12,292 nucleotides of DNA from assembly GCA_958415525.1 (NCBI GenBank), contig CATYZE010000042.1, forward strand, positions 1 through 12,292. Reading direction: 5' to 3'. Of the stretch, positions 1 through 7,006 are shown one piece after another. Positions within the stretch are counted from its first letter, which is position 1. Each line of letters starts with the position of its first letter. The notes below the pieces were generated by a model. The model did no database searches and was not told the origin of the DNA. It saw only the letters and a program-made list of their open reading frames with translations. The position numbers and the translations under genes are program-made. This stretch comes from an uncultured Collinsella sp. Lineage in GTDB: Bacteria > Actinomycetota > Coriobacteriia > Coriobacteriales > Coriobacteriaceae.

Positions 1-5
1 AAGGG

Positions 6-31
6 AAGAGGCGGGGCATGCCCCGCCTCTT
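6..31 (-). terminator. Palindromic hairpin, probable terminator of the arginine operon
   Basis: A perfect 26-nt palindrome (two 13-nt half-sites starting AAGAGGCGGGGC) lies 88 bases beyond the argD stop. The stem is GC-rich in the middle, with an AAGAGG/CCTCTT base, so a transcript in either direction could form it with a short U-containing 3' side. On the minus strand the tail is TCCCTT, a weak U-tract. A second, smaller hairpin (CGTGCC-6 nt-GGCACG, 59-76) lies between argD and this palindrome. Termination is inferred from position and shape; the gene further left lies outside the window. Confidence 0.55.
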
Positions 32-119
32 ACACCACATCTCTGCGCGCTACCGAATCGTGCCGCATATGGCACGTCCGCAGTCCGGAACCCGGTCAAA
101 ATTGAGTTATTGCGCCGCG

Positions 120-1403
120 TTAGCCCAAGACACCCGACAGGATCTCGATCAGACTGTCCACGTCGGATTCCTCGCAGACGAGCGGCGGCAGGAAACGCAG
201 CGTATGGGCACCCGTAGCGTTAATCACGGCACCGGCGGCCAGCGCGCGGGCAACAACATCATGCGCGTCGCCCGCGGCATCATCCAGGTCGCAGCCGAGC
301 ATCAAGCCGCGACCGCGCACATCGGTAACATGCGGTAACTTGGCGAGTTTTGCCTCCATATAGGCGCCTACCTTGGCAGCGTGGTCGGCATAATCGCCGC
401 GCACGAGCGCGGAGAGCGTCGCGGCGCACGCCGCGATGGCCAAGCAGCTACCGCCAAAGGTCGAGCCGTGGTCACCCGGCTTAAACACGTCGGCAATCTC
501 CTTCTTTGCCACGACGGCACCCATGGGCACGCCATCAGCAATGCCCTTGGCAAGGCTCATGATGTCGGGTTCCACGCCATAGGTTTGGAATGCAAACGGC
601 TTGCCGGAGCGGAAGATGCCACACTGGACCTCGTCGACGATAAGCACGGCGCCCGCTTCGTGTGCCAGGTCGCGCGCTGCCGCCATAAACTCCTCGGTCA
701 TGGGGTGCACACCGCTCTCGCCCTGAATCGGCTCGAGCATCACGGCACAAATTTCGCCCCCCAGCTGCTTAAAGATCGCACGCAGTTCATCGATATCGTT
801 GGGCGTGCAGGCCACAAAGCCACCCGGCAGTGGGCGGAAACTATCCTGCAGCCAATCCTGCATGGTGGCGGCAATGGTCTCGAGCGTACGGCCGTGGAAG
901 CCGCCGCGCATGCACACGATAGTGTTGCCGCCGTTACCGGCACGCTTGGCGTACAGGCGCGCGAGCTTCATCGAGCCCTCGTTGGCCTCGGCGCCGGAGT
1001 TGGCAAAGAAGGTCTCCCAAACCTGCTCATCCGCAGCCGGGGCACCAAGAGCAGCTGCCGTAGTCTCATCGCCGGCGGCAATGGCATCGGCAAGCACGCG
1101 TGCACCATCTACGTCGTCGTTGGCAAGCTTGGACAGCAGCGCCGCGACCTGTCCACGCTGCTCGATGTAGAAGTAATTGGAGACATGCATGAGCTTTTTG
1201 GTCTGTGCCTCGAGCGCCGAGAGCACAGCCGGGTCACCATGACCCAGGCTGCACACGCCGATGCCGGCAAGAAAATCGAGGTATTCGCGACCATCGTCGC
1301 CGGTGAGCTTCATGCCGTAGCCTTCGACAAACTCAACCGGCGAGCGGCCAAAGGTGTGCATGACGTAGTGGGATTCGAGCGATTGTTGTGCTGCAAGTGA
1401 CAT
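120..1403 (-). CDS. argD: Acetylornithine aminotransferase
   Basis: This PLP-dependent class III aminotransferase interconverts N-acetylglutamate semialdehyde and N2-acetylornithine, with glutamate as amino donor, in the cytoplasm. Visible landmarks are FFANSGAEAN (132-141, cofactor phosphate region), GGFHGRT (167-173), EPIQGESGV (224-232), VDEVQCGIFRSG (256-267, with the aspartate that contacts the pyridine nitrogen) and SLAKGIADGVPMG (283-295), where K286 is the expected Schiff-base lysine. At 427 aa it is somewhat longer than usual. The excess is an Ala/Asp-rich stretch at about 97-127, just before the FFANSGAEAN motif. The ATG at 1401-1403 has an AAAGG Shine-Dalgarno sequence and lies 69 bases after argB. 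It is the last visible gene of the argCJBD operon. As in other bacteria it may also act in lysine synthesis on succinyl-diaminopimelate; that is an inference. Confidence 0.93.
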   Translation of the reverse strand: MSLAAQQSLESHYVMHTFGRSPVEFVEGYGMKLTGDDGREYLDFLAGIGVCSLGHGDPAVLSALEAQTKKLMHVSNYFYIEQRGQVAALLSKLANDDVDGARVLADAIAAGDETTAAALGAPAADEQVWETFFANSGAEANEGSMKLARLYAKRAGNGGNTIVCMRGGFHGRTLETIAATMQDWLQDSFRPLPGGFVACTPNDIDELRAIFKQLGGEICAVMLEPIQGESGVHPMTEEFMAAARDLAHEAGAVLIVDEVQCGIFRSGKPFAFQTYGVEPDIMSLAKGIADGVPMGAVVAKKEIADVFKPGDHGSTFGGSCLAIAACAATLSALVRGDYADHAAKVGAYMEAKLAKLPHVTDVRGRGLMLGCDLDDAAGDAHDVVARALAAGAVINATGAHTLRFLPPLVCEESDVDSLIEILSGVLG

Positions 1404-1472
1404 GGGATGCCTTTCGTTGAGCGCCGGACGGCGCAGGCCTATGGGTGCAGGAATGGGGCGGCTGCGGGTCAG

Positions 1473-2453
1473 TTAGACCGTCTGAAGCTTCTCGACCTCG
1501 TCGAGGTTCTCGGTCAGACGCGCAGCAAACGTCGAAAGCGGATGCGGATGTGTATCGAACTCGTAAGCCGTCTCGGTGGAGTGGATCACGGTACCGACGC
1601 CGGCGTCGGTCAGCAGCTCCAGCAGCAGCGAATGCGGCGTGGTACCGTTGATGATGTGAGCGCGAAATACGCCTCCGGCAAGCGCATCGACGGCAGCACG
1701 CAGCTTGGGAATCATGCCCTTATCGACCTCGCCGCCGTAGAGCATCTCATTGACCTCATCGAGCGTCAGATTGGAGATAAGTGAATCCTTGTCGCTAAAG
1801 TCCTTGTACAGGCCGTCGACGTCGGTCAAAAAGATCGCCTTATGCGCATGCAGCGCCGCCGCAACGGCACCGGCGGCGGTATCGGCGTTGATGTTGAAGA
1901 AACCGCCGTCCTCCCCCGCCGCGACGGTAGCGATGACGGGGATGTACTCGCTATCGAGCAGGTGCTCGATATAGTCGGTGTTGACGTGCGTCACTTTGCC
2001 CACGCGACCGAGCTCGGGGTCGAGCGGTTCGGCGATGAGCGTGCCGGCATCGCTGCCTGACACGCCCACGGCCAGGTTGCCGTGGTGGTTGATGGCAGCA
2101 ACCAGCTCCTGGTTGACCTTACCGCCCAGTACCTCGCGCACGATATCCATGGTCGCCGGCGTGGTCACGCGCTGGCCGTTCTTAAACTCGACAGGGATAT
2201 CGTAATGGCTGAGCGCCTCGTTGATGGCCTTGCCGCCGCCATGCACGATAACGGGGCGCATACCGATGATCTTGAGCAGGACGATGTCGCTCATCACGTC
2301 GCGACGCAGCTGCTCGTCGACCATGGCGGCTCCGCCATATTTGATAACAACCGTCTTGCCGGTCAGGTTCTTAATCCACGGCAGCGCTTCGAACAGCAGC
2401 TGCGCGGTTGCTTCGTTGGATTCGCTCGAACGACAATCGCGTGCGAATTTCAT
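1473..2453 (-). CDS. argB: Acetylglutamate kinase
   Basis: This enzyme phosphorylates N-acetylglutamate with ATP and is the usual control point in organisms that recycle acetyl groups through ArgJ. Amino-acid kinase motifs are visible: KYGG (38-41), HGGGKAI (71-77, acetylglutamate site), NINAD (187-191), TDVDGLY (210-216) and GMIPKL (246-251). The N-terminus has a helix-forming segment (TAQLLFEALPWIKNL) before the first strand. Arginine-inhibited hexameric NAGKs have such a helix, so feedback inhibition by arginine is a reasonable inference. At 326 aa it is longer than typical; the usual end near GVGTVI (285-290) is followed by about 36 further residues (ETAYEFDTHPHP...) of unknown role. The ATG at 2451-2453 follows a GAGG ribosome site. 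It lies 81 bases after argJ. Confidence 0.94.
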   Translation of the reverse strand: MKFARDCRSSESNEATAQLLFEALPWIKNLTGKTVVIKYGGAAMVDEQLRRDVMSDIVLLKIIGMRPVIVHGGGKAINEALSHYDIPVEFKNGQRVTTPATMDIVREVLGGKVNQELVAAINHHGNLAVGVSGSDAGTLIAEPLDPELGRVGKVTHVNTDYIEHLLDSEYIPVIATVAAGEDGGFFNINADTAAGAVAAALHAHKAIFLTDVDGLYKDFSDKDSLISNLTLDEVNEMLYGGEVDKGMIPKLRAAVDALAGGVFRAHIINGTTPHSLLLELLTDAGVGTVIHSTETAYEFDTHPHPLSTFAARLTENLDEVEKLQTV

Positions 2454-2534
2454 AGTCTGCCTCGTCTTTCTTGTGGCTATCGCGCCACACCTCGTTGACC
2501 GCAGTCACAGCGGGATGTGCGGCACGTCCAGAGT

Positions 2535-3803
2535 CTAGGAACGGTAGTCGCCGTTGATGGAGATGTACTCATGCGTGAGGTCGCAGGTCCACACGGTCGT
2601 TGCCGCGTCGCCTGCGCCCAGGTCGGCCGAGATCACAATCTCGGACGCCTCAAAACGTCGCAGAGCCTCGTCCTCGTCAAAGGGAACAGTCAGACCGTCG
2701 CGACAGACAGGCATGCCCATCATGTCGATGGAAACGTCTTCCTGATTAAACTTCACGCCGCACTTGCCAAGCGCCATAGCAACGCGGCCCCAGTTGCAGT
2801 CGTGGCCGGCGATGCAGGTCTTAACGAGCGGCGAGTTGGCAACGGCACGGGCGGCGATATCGGCCTCCTCGTCGTTCACGGCGCCGGTAACGTTGACTGT
2901 AACAAGCTTGGATGCGCCCTCACCATCGGCGGCGATATTGCGCGCCAGGCTCTCGCACACCTCGTGCACGGCAAATGCCAACTCGTCGAAGGCGTCGGAG
3001 CCCTCGACGATAGGCTCGGCATCTGCGGCAGCGGCGCCGGAGGCAAGCATGATGCAGGTGTCGTTGGTCGAGGTGTCGGAATCGACCGTTACCTTGTTAA
3101 AGGTCTGCTTGACGGTCGAGAGCAGCAGGGCATGAAGCGCCGCAGGCTCGACGGGGGCATCGGTGGTGATAACTGCGATCATGGTGGCCATGTTGGGCAT
3201 GATCATGCCCGAGCCCTTGCACATTCCGCCTACCGTATAGACATTGTCCGCATGACCCACAGCCTCACTGACGTAGGATACGGCGTACTCCTTGGAGTGC
3301 GTGTCGGTCGTCATGATGGCGCGAGCGGCATCGGCGCCACCGTGGGCGGAGAGCGCCTCGTAGGCAGCAGGAATGGCGGTCTCAAACGTGTCGATCGGCA
3401 GAATCTGGCCAATCACACCCGTGGAGGCAACCAGAATCTGCTGGGGCTCGCAGCCGATGACCTGCGATGCGATGCTGCACGTCTCGCGCGCGCATGCAAG
3501 GCCGGTCTCACCCGTGGCGGCGTTGGCATTGCCAGAGTTGACCGAAACGCCGGCGATGATACCGTAGCCCTTGTCGGCACCGCCCAGGTTGGCACGGCTC
3601 ACCTGCACGGGCGCCGCGCAAAAGCGATTGGTGGTAAACACGCCGGCACCGGGACAGGGTTTATCGGGCACGACGAGCGCGTAATCCAGACGCTCGGGGT
3701 TCTTGCGGAACCCAGCGTGGATGCCTGCAGCCTTAAAACCAGCCGCAGCCGTAACGCCACCCTCGACGGCGCGAATCTTGATATCAAACAGCTCGGTATT
3801 CAT
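2535..3803 (-). CDS. argJ: Ornithine acetyltransferase / amino-acid acetyltransferase
   Basis: ArgJ moves the acetyl group from N-acetylornithine to glutamate, releasing ornithine and regenerating N-acetylglutamate. Bifunctional forms also use acetyl-CoA for the first step. The precursor is self-cleaved at a conserved Ala-Thr bond into two chains. Here the site is NMATMIAVITTDAP (204-217), with T207 the expected nucleophile, preceded by KGSGM (196-200) and STGVIG (127-132). The length of 422 aa is normal. The ATG at 3801-3803 is preceded by AAGGAG about 11 bases upstream. No argA is present in the window, so ArgJ probably sustains the acetyl cycle; whether it is mono- or bifunctional cannot be read from sequence. 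It is the second gene of the operon, 134 bases after argC. Confidence 0.95.
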   Translation of the reverse strand: MNTELFDIKIRAVEGGVTAAAGFKAAGIHAGFRKNPERLDYALVVPDKPCPGAGVFTTNRFCAAPVQVSRANLGGADKGYGIIAGVSVNSGNANAATGETGLACARETCSIASQVIGCEPQQILVASTGVIGQILPIDTFETAIPAAYEALSAHGGADAARAIMTTDTHSKEYAVSYVSEAVGHADNVYTVGGMCKGSGMIMPNMATMIAVITTDAPVEPAALHALLLSTVKQTFNKVTVDSDTSTNDTCIMLASGAAAADAEPIVEGSDAFDELAFAVHEVCESLARNIAADGEGASKLVTVNVTGAVNDEEADIAARAVANSPLVKTCIAGHDCNWGRVAMALGKCGVKFNQEDVSIDMMGMPVCRDGLTVPFDEDEALRRFEASEIVISADLGAGDAATTVWTCDLTHEYISINGDYRS

Positions 3804-3885
3804 CGTCTTTATGACTCCTTATGTCAAACAAAAAACGGACATCGGTTGGTGCGCCATGCCAGTCGTGATCATGAGACCAGCTTAA

Positions 3886-3901
3886 GAGTGGCGCCCCACT
3901 C
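3886..3901 (-). repeat. Short hairpin in the argC-argJ gap
   Basis: GAGTGG-GGCG-CCACTC (minus strand) forms a 6-bp stem with a 4-nt loop. It sits in the 134-base gap between argC and argJ, the longest gap in the operon. There is no U-run directly after it, so a full terminator is unlikely. It could be an mRNA processing or stability structure, or chance. Confidence 0.3.
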
Positions 3902-3937
3902 GATGCCCGACTACCAAATCGTTAACAATCGAATGTG

Positions 3938-5008
3938 CTACACCGGGCACGCCACTGTGGGCAAGCCTCGTCGCTCGTCAAAGCCAAAGACGATGTTGGC
4001 GCACTGGACCGCTTGGCCCGCAGCGCCCTTGCACAGATTGTCGATGGCGCCCGTCGCCACCAGCACGCCCGCGCGCTTGTTGAGCGCGAGGCCGATCTGG
4101 GCGGCGTTGGTGCCGACGACCGAAGCCGTCTTGGGCTGCCGACCGGCATCGAGTACGCGTACGAAGGTGCGACCGGCGTAGAACTGCTTGTAATGGTCGA
4201 CGACGTCCTCAAGGGTCAAGGTATCGATAGCCTGCGGCGTAAGCGGCAGCGTCACCGTGGAGAGCAGACCACGCTTGAGCGGTGCCAGGTGCGGGGTAAA
4301 GACGACGCGATCGGTCAGACCAAGGATTTGCTCAATCTCGGGCGTGTGGCGATGCTTGCCCACGCCGTAGGCCTCCAAGTTCTCGTCGGCGCTGCAAAAA
4401 TGGGTGCGGACGTTGCAGGACTTACCGGCGCCCGTCACGCCGCTAATGGCATCGACAATCACGGGACCGTTCTCGGCCACCCAGCCGACGCGCACGGCGG
4501 GCGCGGCGGCAAGGCTCGTTGCGGTGGGATAGCAACCGGCACAGGCGACCAGCACGGGTTTGCCGTCGGCATGGTCGGATGCGGCGGTCTCCAAGTCTTG
4601 GCAGAACAGCTCGGGCAGACCGAAGGCACGGGTCTTGAGCAACTCGGGGCTCGTATGCTCGGCGGCATACCATGTCTCAAAGACGGACGCGTCGTTCAGA
4701 CGGTAGTCGGCCGAAAGATCAAAACAGGAGACGCCCGATGCAAGCAGCGCGGGCACCTGTGCCATGGCAGCCGTGTGCGGCACGGCAAGAAAAACCGCAT
4801 CGCAGCTCTTGAGCTCGGGGGCGTCATGCGTGGTGAAAACCAGATCGCTCACGCCAGCAAAGCTCGGATACACCGCGGACAGCGGCTGGCCGGCATCGGC
4901 GTTGGACGTAATGGCAATAAGTTCAAACTCGGGATGACCGAGGACGAGGCGAATGAGCTCGGCGCCGGCATATCCAGCCGCACCGACGATTCCAACCTTT
5001 AAAGACAT
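3938..5008 (-). CDS. argC: N-acetyl-gamma-glutamyl-phosphate reductase
   Basis: This enzyme reduces N-acetylglutamyl phosphate to the semialdehyde with NADPH, the third step to ornithine. The N-terminal Rossmann motif VGIVGAAGYAGAEL (5-18) binds the nucleotide. The catalytic cysteine lies in ACAGCYPTA (155-163, C159), and the conserved KHRHTPEIEQ segment (218-227) carries the catalytic histidine region. FTPHLAPLKRGLLST follows, as in the family. The length of 356 aa is normal for the short (type 1) enzyme. The ATG at 5006-5008 has the Shine-Dalgarno sequence AAGGAG, which lies in the loop of a small hairpin (5011-5025). It is the first gene of argCJBD, downstream of tandem ARG-box-like sites, so ArgR control of the whole operon is likely. 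Confidence 0.95.
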   Translation of the reverse strand: MSLKVGIVGAAGYAGAELIRLVLGHPEFELIAITSNADAGQPLSAVYPSFAGVSDLVFTTHDAPELKSCDAVFLAVPHTAAMAQVPALLASGVSCFDLSADYRLNDASVFETWYAAEHTSPELLKTRAFGLPELFCQDLETAASDHADGKPVLVACAGCYPTATSLAAAPAVRVGWVAENGPVIVDAISGVTGAGKSCNVRTHFCSADENLEAYGVGKHRHTPEIEQILGLTDRVVFTPHLAPLKRGLLSTVTLPLTPQAIDTLTLEDVVDHYKQFYAGRTFVRVLDAGRQPKTASVVGTNAAQIGLALNKRAGVLVATGAIDNLCKGAAGQAVQCANIVFGFDERRGLPTVACPV

Positions 5009-5010
5009 AT

Positions 5011-5025
5011 CAGACTCCTTGTCTG
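5011..5025 (-). promoter_or_regulatory. argC ribosome-binding site presented in a small hairpin
   Basis: On the minus strand CAGAC-AAGGA-GTCTG forms a 5-bp stem with the Shine-Dalgarno core AAGGA as its 5-nt loop, immediately upstream of the argC ATG. The stem is visible in the sequence; an effect on translation is a guess, since a loop-exposed site may remain accessible. Confidence 0.35.
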
Positions 5026-5093
5026 CAGTTATGCACCAATGCGCATTTCGCAGCGGTCGTTATGAAGTGGGTTGAAACTTTAGCACCAAAAGA

Positions 5094-5107
5094 TGCATGA
5101 ATACGTA
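5094..5107. promoter_or_regulatory. ARG-box-like site 1 (probable ArgR operator)
   Basis: TGCATGAATACGTA fits the ArgR palindrome pattern (TGnAT...ATnCA) well in one half and poorly in the other. Its good half (TGCATGAATA) is the reverse complement of the TATTCATGCA half of site 2. Its centre is 21 bp from that of site 2, matching the two-helical-turn spacing of paired ARG boxes bound by an ArgR hexamer. It lies 86 bases upstream of argC. Confidence 0.6.
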
Positions 5108-5114
5108 AATAGCT

Positions 5115-5128
5115 TGCATATTCATGCA
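5115..5128. promoter_or_regulatory. ARG-box-like site 2 (probable ArgR operator)
   Basis: TGCATATTCATGCA is a 14-bp palindrome with perfect TGCAT/ATGCA ends and an AT-rich centre, close to the ArgR consensus of Gram-positive and enteric bacteria. It is the better of two sites upstream of argC. A weak core promoter (TTTCAA at 5129-5134, TATTTA at 5106-5111, 17-bp spacer, minus strand) would place this site in the spacer and site 1 over the -10 box, a repressing geometry. The promoter boxes are poor matches; the operator call is firmer than the promoter. Confidence 0.7.
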
Positions 5129-5174
5129 TTGAAACATTCCCGACACATTCGCTTGAAGGAATTGACAAATAAAT

Positions 5175-5229
5175 GCGGGCCCCATATTACCCAGTGCGCC
5201 TTACGGTGACGTTGCAATGTGGGGCCCGC
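5175..5229 (-). terminator. Terminator of the ribU-ecf-PNPOx operon
   Basis: GCGGGCCCCA and TGGGGCCCGC form a perfect 10-bp GC-rich stem; after one mismatch ATT/AAT extends it. On the minus strand the interior closes imperfectly to a CC-GTAA-GG tip, a GNRA-type tetraloop. The transcript then runs into ATTTATTTGTC, a U-rich tail. It lies 45 bases after the 5274 stop and before argC, where the flavin operon should end. The long imperfect interior is unusual for a simple terminator. Confidence 0.65.
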
Positions 5230-5273
5230 TACATGCGAGAATTTGAATTGTCGAAGCTTGTTGAGAGACTCGT

Positions 5274-5684
5274 TTAGAGCTCGACCGGCACCCATTCGTC
5301 ATGGTTGCAGATAAAGGCCTCGGGTTCCTCCACGCTAAAGAAGACGAGCGTGGGGTCGTTAGGCCCCTCATAGTGCTCGCTCAAGCGCTCAAGATGGTTC
5401 CATCCCGCCTCGCGCATATCGGGAGCGGCCTGGTCATCCAAGCCGGCACGCCCGCGCAAGATGAGCCAGCCATGGCCCGGCCACCAACTCGTGGCCTCAA
5501 AGCGCTGGTTTTGCAGCAGCTCCTGCCACACATCTTTAGTGCGCGCTGTCACAAACCACAGCTTGCCGTCCTGAATCTGTGCAAACGAGAACGGACGCAC
5601 ATGTGGCTGCCCGTCCACGCTCGTCGCCAGATACCACGCCGGCACCGACGTCAGATACTCCAAAACCGTATTCAATCCGTCCAC
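5274..5684 (-). CDS. PNPOx-like split-barrel protein, second copy
   Basis: This 136-aa protein is of the pyridoxamine 5'-phosphate oxidase-like family, small cytoplasmic beta-barrel proteins that usually dimerise and bind FMN (sometimes F420 or heme). The signature is PAWYLATSVDGQPHVRPFSFA (15-35), followed by DGKLWFVTARTKDVWQEL (39-56), where the cofactor phosphate normally sits. It ends with a conserved LVFFSVEEPEAFIC segment. The start is GTG at 5682-5684, chosen because AGGAGG lies a few bases upstream and the homologous start of the preceding gene aligns with it. It is clearly a diverged tandem duplicate of the gene at 5729-6175, 44 bases upstream. It is the last gene before the 5175-5229 terminator. 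The substrate is unknown; reductase or oxidase activity is a family-level expectation only. Confidence 0.82.
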   Translation of the reverse strand: MDGLNTVLEYLTSVPAWYLATSVDGQPHVRPFSFAQIQDGKLWFVTARTKDVWQELLQNQRFEATSWWPGHGWLILRGRAGLDDQAAPDMREAGWNHLERLSEHYEGPNDPTLVFFSVEEPEAFICNHDEWVPVEL

Positions 5685-5728
5685 GTTTCCTCCTGTACTA
5701 GCCAGTTTGAGAGCCTGGTTGGTGTGAG

Positions 5729-6175
5729 CTAGAGCTCCAGGCGCTCCTCGCTGCCGTCGATATCACAGAAGCGCGCGGCAATGTTGCGGACCGAAAAGAA
5801 AGCAAGGCGGCCGTCGTTGGCACTCTCGTGTTCCTCGCCGATGCCCACCATGTGCTTAAAGCCTGCCTGGCGCACCTTGTCGCTCACGACTGCATCATCC
5901 TCGAGCGCGGCCTCGCCAGTTAACACGATCCAGCACTCCCCCGGCTTCCAGCCCGAGAGCTCAAACTTGGGATTCGCACTCAGCTCCGCCCACACATCCT
6001 TGTCGCGCGACGTGCAAAACCACAACTTACCGTCATCGACCATGGCAAACGAAAACGGCCTCACGCGAGGCTGATGTCCATCGGCCACATCGGTCGTGGC
6101 CAGATACCACGCCGGAATGCGCCTGAGATACGAACAGGCGCGCTCAAGCTGAGCCGTGCGGTCGTTGTCGGTCAT
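5729..6175 (-). CDS. PNPOx-like split-barrel protein, first copy
   Basis: This 148-aa protein belongs to the same putative flavin-binding split-barrel family. The fold is recognisable from IPAWYLATTDVADG (20-33), PRVRPFSFA (36-44), DGKLWFCTSRDKDVW (48-62) and the late RLAFFSVRNIAARF. It differs from its downstream twin mainly by a short insertion before PRVRPF and a longer N-terminus. The ATG at 6173-6175 follows AGGGG. It begins 30 bases after ecfT with no visible terminator between, so it is likely cotranscribed with the riboflavin transporter under the FMN riboswitch. This suggests, but does not prove, an FMN cofactor. The substrate is unknown. Confidence 0.83.
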   Translation of the reverse strand: MTDNDRTAQLERACSYLRRIPAWYLATTDVADGHQPRVRPFSFAMVDDGKLWFCTSRDKDVWAELSANPKFELSGWKPGECWIVLTGEAALEDDAVVSDKVRQAGFKHMVGIGEEHESANDGRLAFFSVRNIAARFCDIDGSEERLEL

Positions 6176-6205
6176 AGGGACCCCTTTCTTGCGCTCGAAT
6201 CGCGC

Positions 6206-7006
6206 CTAAACAAGTTGAAGGTTGATGACGATGACACACGCGAGCAGCAGCGCCGTCACCACCGCAGCCAGCGCATCCCCGCGGCGAAATGCAAGCGCAT
6301 GCAGGCGCGTGCGGCCCTGCTCGCCGTGATAGCAGCGTGCATCCATGGCAGCAGACAGCGTCTCGGCATGGCGGAACACACCCGTGAACAGCGGGATCGC
6401 CACACTGCCGAGCATACGCACGCCGCCGAGCGGGCCTCCCGTCACGCGCGCACCGCGGCTCGCCTGCGCATCGGCCGTCTGCTTCATCTCGGTGGCAAAC
6501 TGCGGCATAAAGCGCAGCGCGATACCCATAATCATGCCGAGCTCGTGTGCAGGAAGTCCCACACGCGCAAACGGTGCGAGCAGACGCTCAAAGCCCGCGG
6601 TGAGGTCGAGCGTGGGCGTGGTGAGCGTAATGGCGCTCATGCCGGCCATCATCAGGGTCAGACGGCACGCCATAAACGCCGCAGAACGCAGTGAGCCCTC
6701 GCTTATCTGCAGAAAGCCGAGCTGCCACAGGATGCGCCCACTCTGATCGGTAAACAGGTTGAGCACCGCGACCACCGCGACGATCGCCAGCAGCGGCGCC
6801 ATCGATGACAGGACGCGACGAGCCGGCACCCGGGACACGGTATAGATCAGGACAACGAAGATTGCGACCGGGGCCAGTCCGCGGAAGCTGCTGACTGTGA
6901 GCGTCGTGATCAGAAACACAAAGCCCAAGAGCAACTTAGTTCGCGGGTCCAGGCGGTGGATTGCACTATCGCCGGGATAGTAGCTGCCAAACGAAAACGC
7001 CTCCAT
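6206..7006 (-). CDS. ecfT: ECF transporter transmembrane (T) component
   Basis: EcfT is the membrane scaffold that couples ATP hydrolysis by EcfA to the substrate-binding S component in energy-coupling-factor vitamin importers. The protein (266 aa) has hydrophobic segments at about 24-40, 44-58, 70-86, 108-130 and 246-264. The long cytoplasmic coupling region holds both family signatures: QASRGAR (181-187) and MDARCYHG (221-228), the two Ala-Arg-Gly type motifs that dock on the ATPases. The N-terminal SAIHRLDPRTKLLL (14-27) is also typical. Its ATG overlaps the ecfA stop by one base (TAATG), a sign of translational coupling. It is the third gene of the riboswitch-led unit. Confidence 0.93.
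   Translation of the reverse strand: MEAFSFGSYYPGDSAIHRLDPRTKLLLGFVFLITTLTVSSFRGLAPVAIFVVLIYTVSRVPARRVLSSMAPLLAIVAVVAVLNLFTDQSGRILWQLGFLQISEGSLRSAAFMACRLTLMMAGMSAITLTTPTLDLTAGFERLLAPFARVGLPAHELGMIMGIALRFMPQFATEMKQTADAQASRGARVTGGPLGGVRMLGSVAIPLFTGVFRHAETLSAAMDARCYHGEQGRTRLHALAFRRGDALAAVVTALLLACVIVINLQLV

Noticed and set aside
2517..4181. Long plus-strand open frame of 554 codons opposite argJ and argC
   Set aside because: It is antisense to two well-supported genes; its translation has no recognisable domain and low-complexity His/Gly/Arg-rich composition typical of reverse-strand frames in GC-rich DNA.
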